From assembly GCA_938009055.1 (NCBI GenBank), contig CALLIO010000338.1, positions 1 to 6,359 on the forward strand: a DNA stretch of 6,359 nucleotides. The letters run 5' to 3'. Position numbers and translations under genes: made by a program. A model generated the notes under the pieces. The model was not told the origin of the DNA. It did not search any database and worked only from the letters and a program-made list of their open reading frames with translations. The stretch is from an uncultured Altererythrobacter sp. Lineage in GTDB: Bacteria; Pseudomonadota; Alphaproteobacteria; Sphingomonadales; Sphingomonadaceae. Positions 5,066 to 6,359 of this stretch are shown here, one piece after another (position 1 is the first letter of the stretch; the number at the start of each line of letters is the position of its first letter).

Positions 5066-6156
5066 CCCGCGCCAAAGCTGCAAATCAGGCCAGTGTCGCC
5101 GCCGCTCAAATCCTCTGAGTGTTTGTGGAAGGCGATGATTGAGCCGGCACTTGACGTATTGCCATAAGTGTCGAGCACAGTCGGGCTTTCATCGGCATCA
5201 GCCTCATGCCCCAAAACCTTATGCGCGATCAGCCGATTCATGCCCGCATTGGCCTGATGCAGCCACATCCGGCGCAGCGCCTTAGGGTCGACATCGAGCC
5301 GCGCGGCCTCGTCAATAATCATTTGCGCGACCATCGGCACGACTTCTTTGAAGACCTTGCGCCCTTCTTGCACAAACAATTTGTCCGCTTCCCCCGAAGT
5401 TTCAGGATGCGCGCGGTTGAGGAAGCCAAAATTATTGCGGATATTGTTTGAAAATACGGTCTTGAGTTTGGTGCCAAGAATATCCCAATGCTCAGCAGGC
5501 GCCATCGCCTGATCTTCGACCAGCACGGCGGTTGCGACATCTCCAAAAATGAAGTGGCTATCGCGGTCACGCCAATTGAGATGGCCAGACGTAATCTCGG
5601 GGCTCACCACCAAAACGCTGCGCGCATTGCCCGCCCGCACATAGTCAGCTGCCGTCTGGATACCGAAAGTCGCAGATGAGCACGCGACATTCATATCAAA
5701 GCCAAAACCGTCGATCCCAAGCGCCTGCTGAATCTCGACCGCCATCGCCGGATAAGCGCGCTGCATATTGGAAGCCGCACACAAAACCGCATCCACATCA
5801 GCGGCTGAACGCCCCGCCCGCTCCAAAGCTTGTTCGCACGCCTTAACGCCGATTTCTGCCATGATCGAGAGGTCTTCATCCGAGCGCTCTTCCCAGCGCG
5901 GCGCCATAATATCGGGATCGAGCACGGGCGCTTTTGCCATCACATGGCGCGCCTTGATCCCGCTGGCCTTCTCAATGAATTCAACCGAGCTGGGCTGCAA
6001 TTCTTCGACCTCTCCCGCCGCAATCGCGGCCGCATTCTGGGCATTATGCCGCTTCACATATTCATTGAAGCTGGCAACAAGCTCTTCATTGGTGATGCTG
6101 TCCTCCGGCGTGAAAAGGCCGGTGGAGGAGATGACGGGATGTAAAGTATCGCTCAT
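5026..6156 (-). CDS. Beta-ketoacyl-ACP synthase III, long FabH-like form
   Basis: A cytosolic thiolase-fold condensing enzyme that joins an acyl primer (normally acyl-CoA) to malonyl-ACP. The KAS III triad is complete: Cys159 in NVACSSATFG, His300 in WLHQANAGMN and Asn333 in TYGNTSSAG. The C-terminal GAGYSAGTVFVR at 362-373 also fits the fold. At 376 residues it is about 60 longer than E. coli FabH (317). Much of the extra length is N-terminal, around residues 30-95 (Ala/Glu-rich, NAQNAAAIAAGEVEELQPSS), with more around 230-260, where the acyl pocket is built. This points to a FabH paralogue with its own primer preference rather than the housekeeping enzyme, so no symbol is given. ATG 6156 is used with a weak AGG ribosome site. 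The open frame continues upstream through the tRNA gene, which is not coding. tRNA-Tyr lies 85 nt upstream on the same strand. The 3' end overlaps the PAP2 gene by 40 nt. Confidence 0.9.
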   Translation of the reverse strand: MSDTLHPVISSTGLFTPEDSITNEELVASFNEYVKRHNAQNAAAIAAGEVEELQPSSVEFIEKASGIKARHVMAKAPVLDPDIMAPRWEERSDEDLSIMAEIGVKACEQALERAGRSAADVDAVLCAASNMQRAYPAMAVEIQQALGIDGFGFDMNVACSSATFGIQTAADYVRAGNARSVLVVSPEITSGHLNWRDRDSHFIFGDVATAVLVEDQAMAPAEHWDILGTKLKTVFSNNIRNNFGFLNRAHPETSGEADKLFVQEGRKVFKEVVPMVAQMIIDEAARLDVDPKALRRMWLHQANAGMNRLIAHKVLGHEADADESPTVLDTYGNTSSAGSIIAFHKHSEDLSGGDTGLICSFGAGYSAGTVFVRKAG

Positions 6157-6241
6157 GCGCGCCTGATTATCGGCAGCATGATGGCTCGGCAAGCGGCAAT
6201 CGCGATGCAGCTGTGGGCCTGGGCTTTGAAGCGAGAGCGAA

Positions 6242-6327
6242 TGGTGGACAGGATAGGATTCGAACCTATGTACGCTTGCGCGGGCAGATTTACAGTCTGC
6301 TGCCTTTAACCACTCGGCCACCTGTCC
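6242..6327 (-). tRNA. tRNA-Tyr (anticodon GUA), CCA encoded
   Basis: The minus strand folds as a class II tRNA. The 7-bp acceptor stem is GGACAGG (6327-6321) with CCTGTCC (6252-6246), followed by discriminator A and an encoded CCA (6244-6242). The anticodon arm GCAGA-CTGTAAA-TCTGC gives anticodon GTA (tyrosine). A long variable arm with a CGC/GCG stem and the T-arm ATAGG-TTCGAAT-CCTAT are present. The 86-nt length suits bacterial tRNA-Tyr, which carries a long variable arm. No U-tract terminator is seen in the 85 nt before the KAS III gene, so readthrough into it is possible. Confidence 0.97.
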
Positions 6328-6359
6328 ACATTCGCTATGCAGGAAAACGCGGGCATAAG

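Noticed and set aside
6157..6321. Open frame extending KAS III upstream to a Met at 6321, beginning MAEWLKAADCKSA
   Set aside because: This stretch is a translation of the tRNA-Tyr gene and the spacer. The tRNA fold is complete, and KAS III proteins start at MSDTLHPVISSTGLF-like N-termini. It is a common automated misannotation.

Overview
The window looks like a chromosomal core region of an alphaproteobacterium, most likely order Sphingomonadales and plausibly Erythrobacteraceae. The basis is the protein character (alphaproteobacterial EF-Ts, S2, short Psd and type II PssA), moderately high GC and the gene order. The species-level placement is inference from memory of these families, not a database search. 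No mobile element, CRISPR array, phage gene or obvious transfer signal is visible.

Layout from left to right. Positions 1-1748, minus strand: the translation pair rpsB (ribosomal protein S2, complete) and tsf (elongation factor Ts, 3' end cut by the window edge). They are separated by a 109-nt spacer with two hairpins. Positions 1749-2080: a 332-nt divergent intergenic region. Its left part is the rpsB mRNA leader, which can fold into a three-way junction whose closing strand can instead pair with the rpsB Shine-Dalgarno. Positions 2081-2332, plus: a small single-span membrane protein of unknown function. Positions 2304-3883, minus: psd then pssA, the two consecutive enzymes of phosphatidylethanolamine synthesis, 11 nt apart and probably one operon. 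Positions 3998-5065, plus: a polytopic PAP2/Aur1-like membrane enzyme, divergent from psd. Positions 5026-6156, minus: a long FabH-like beta-ketoacyl-ACP synthase III. Positions 6242-6327, minus: tRNA-Tyr(GUA).

How the genes work together: rpsB and tsf form the classical translation operon, and the leader structure suggests S2-type feedback control. The right two thirds hold four genes of lipid metabolism side by side. PssA makes phosphatidylserine from CDP-diacylglycerol and serine, and Psd decarboxylates it to phosphatidylethanolamine. The PAP2-type protein probably hydrolyses or transfers a lipid-phosphate headgroup. The KAS III condenses an acyl primer with malonyl-ACP. Both convergent gene pairs (small ORF/pssA and PAP2/KAS III) overlap at their 3' ends, with no visible intrinsic terminator.

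Most of the window is ordinary core genome. The parts least explained by known annotation are the rpsB leader RNA switch, the Aur1-like PAP2 enzyme and the small membrane protein. I see no clear evidence of an entirely new multi-gene system.
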